From Sphingomonadaceae bacterium (GTDB lineage: Bacteria; Pseudomonadota; Alphaproteobacteria; Sphingomonadales; Sphingomonadaceae), in NCBI GenBank assembly GCA_019245455.1, contig JAFARM010000093.1, positions 1 to 5,029 on the forward strand: a stretch of DNA of 5,029 nt, given 5' to 3'. A program made the position numbers and the translations under genes. Positions 1 to 5,029 of this stretch are shown piece by piece (position 1 is the stretch's first letter; each line of letters opens with the position of its first letter). The notes beneath the pieces were generated by a model, which was not told the origin of the DNA, did not search any database, and saw only the letters and a list, made by a program, of their open reading frames with translations.

Positions 1-3907
<3,907 letters not shown>

Positions 3908-3911
<4 letters not shown>

Positions 3912-5029
3912 CCGCTGCCGCTCTGCCGCTTGCGACCAAGGGCTCGCGCTTCTGGGCGCGGCTGGGCACACGCTTCCTGCCCTTCGCCGACGCCGCGACG
4001 ACCGAGCTCCCGCTCAGCCGCCTGTTCCGGCTGTCGCTGTTCCAGGTGACGGTCGGCATGGCGGCGGTGATGCTGATCGGCACCCTGAACCGCGTGAGGA
4101 TCGTCGAGCTGCACGTCCAGTCATGGCTCGTCGCGCTCATGGTGTCGCTGCCGCTGGTCTTCGCGCCGCTGCGCGCGCTGATCGGCCACAAATCCGACAA
4201 CCATCGCTCGATCCTCGGGTGGAAGCGGGTACCCTACATCTGGTTCAGCACGCTGCTGCAATTCGGCGGCTTCGCCATCCTGCCCTTCGCGCTCCTCATC
4301 ATGAGCGGCGACACGACGGGCTCGCCGATGGTCGGTGTCGCCGGCGCGGGCGTGGGTTTCCTGATGGTGGGCGCGGGAATGCACACGGTGCAGACGGCGG
4401 GCCTTGCGCTCGCCACCGACCTCGCGCCCGAGGCCGCGCGGCCGCGCGTGGTCGCGCTCATGTACGTTATGCTGCTCGTCGGGATGCTGATCTCGGGCGT
4501 CACCGTCGGCTTGCTGCTCCACCATTTTTCGGCGTTGAGGCTCGTCAAGGTCGTGCAGGGCGCGGGCGCGCTGACGATGGTGGTCAACGTGTTCGCCCTG
4601 TGGAAGCAGGAGGCACGCAACCCTGCCGTGACCCGCGTCGATCGCGTCGGCGCTGCCCCTGCCTTTCGAACGGCCTGGGCCGAGCTGATCGCCGTGCCGC
4701 GTACCATCCGCCTCCTCACCGCCGTCGGCCTGGGCGCGGCGGCGTTCAATATGCAGGACGTTCTACTCGAGCCGTACGGCGGCGAGGTACTCGGGATGTC
4801 GGTTGGCGAAACGACTTCGCTGACTGCGACGTGGGCCTTCGGTACCTTGTGCGGCCTGGCGCTGGCGGCGCGGCTGCTTGGCCGCGACTACGATCCCAAC
4901 CGGCTGGCCGGCTACGGCGTCGTGCCGGGGCTGGTCGCCTTCGCCGGTGTCGCGCTCGCGGGGCCGCTCGGCTCACCGCTGCTCCTCGGGGCGTCCGTCG
5001 CCGGCGTCGGCTTTGGCGGCGGCCTCTTC
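3908..5029 (+). CDS. lhaA: PucC/LhaA-family light-harvesting complex assembly protein (3' end outside window)
   Basis: Polytopic inner-membrane protein of the PUCC (BCH2) branch of the major facilitator superfamily. Members of this branch assist assembly of light-harvesting complexes, probably by delivering bacteriochlorophyll; LhaA serves LH1 and PucC serves LH2. The frame starts at the ATG overlapping the bchM stop (ATGA) and stays open for 374 codons to the edge. Full-length relatives have roughly 450-480 residues and 12 membrane helices, so about 100 residues are missing. Hydrophobic segments are visible near residues 42-60, 72-92, 108-133, 142-165, 180-204, 212-231, 265-283, 303-322, 336-353 and 355-374. 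Family signatures are GTLNRVRIVEL (58-68), the loop SDNHRSILGWKRVPYIW (96-112), the TDLAPE loop (170-175) and QDVLLEPYGGEVLGMSV (283-299). Position directly after bchM, where lhaA precedes puhA in purple bacteria, favours LhaA over PucC. A generic pigment-transporter name would also be defensible without the downstream gene. Confidence 0.88.

Overview
This window is an internal segment of a photosynthesis gene cluster. All four genes lie on the + strand with almost no space between them: the C-terminal two thirds of bchH (magnesium chelatase large subunit), complete bchL (iron protein of dark-operative protochlorophyllide reductase), complete bchM (Mg-protoporphyrin IX O-methyltransferase), and the first 374 codons of a PucC/LhaA-family membrane protein that runs off the right edge. 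The order bchH-bchL-bchM-lhaA is the classical one of purple photosynthetic Proteobacteria, where bchF-bchN-bchB usually lie upstream and puhA (reaction-centre H subunit) downstream; neither flank is visible here.

The high GC content, the GC-rich third codon positions and the protein sequences point to an alphaproteobacterium. A member of the Sphingomonadales or a related aerobic anoxygenic phototroph is plausible. The sequence alone does not settle the order or genus, or whether the organism is an aerobic anoxygenic phototroph or an anaerobic purple bacterium.

Layout: 1-2261 is bchH, without its start. A 10-base gap carrying a GAGGA ribosome binding site leads to bchL (2272-3192). bchM (3189-3911) overlaps the bchL stop by an ATGA. 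The last gene starts at 3908 on another ATGA overlap, preceded by a strong GGAGGT inside the end of bchM. No intergenic stretch is longer than 10 bases, and there is no RNA gene, mobile element, CRISPR array or factor-independent terminator.

Functionally, BchH (with BchI and BchD encoded elsewhere) inserts Mg2+ into protoporphyrin IX, and BchM methylates the product. Later, after ring E formation, BchL with BchN-BchB reduces protochlorophyllide without light. The PucC/LhaA protein is thought to help assemble bacteriochlorophyll into the light-harvesting 1 complex. Pigment synthesis and pigment-protein assembly are thus encoded on what looks like one transcript.

I found no sign of an undescribed system. 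The one observation beyond gene calling is a pair of TGT-N12-ACA sequences, matching the minimal PpsR/CrtJ recognition pattern, inside the last third of bchM just upstream of lhaA. They may be chance.
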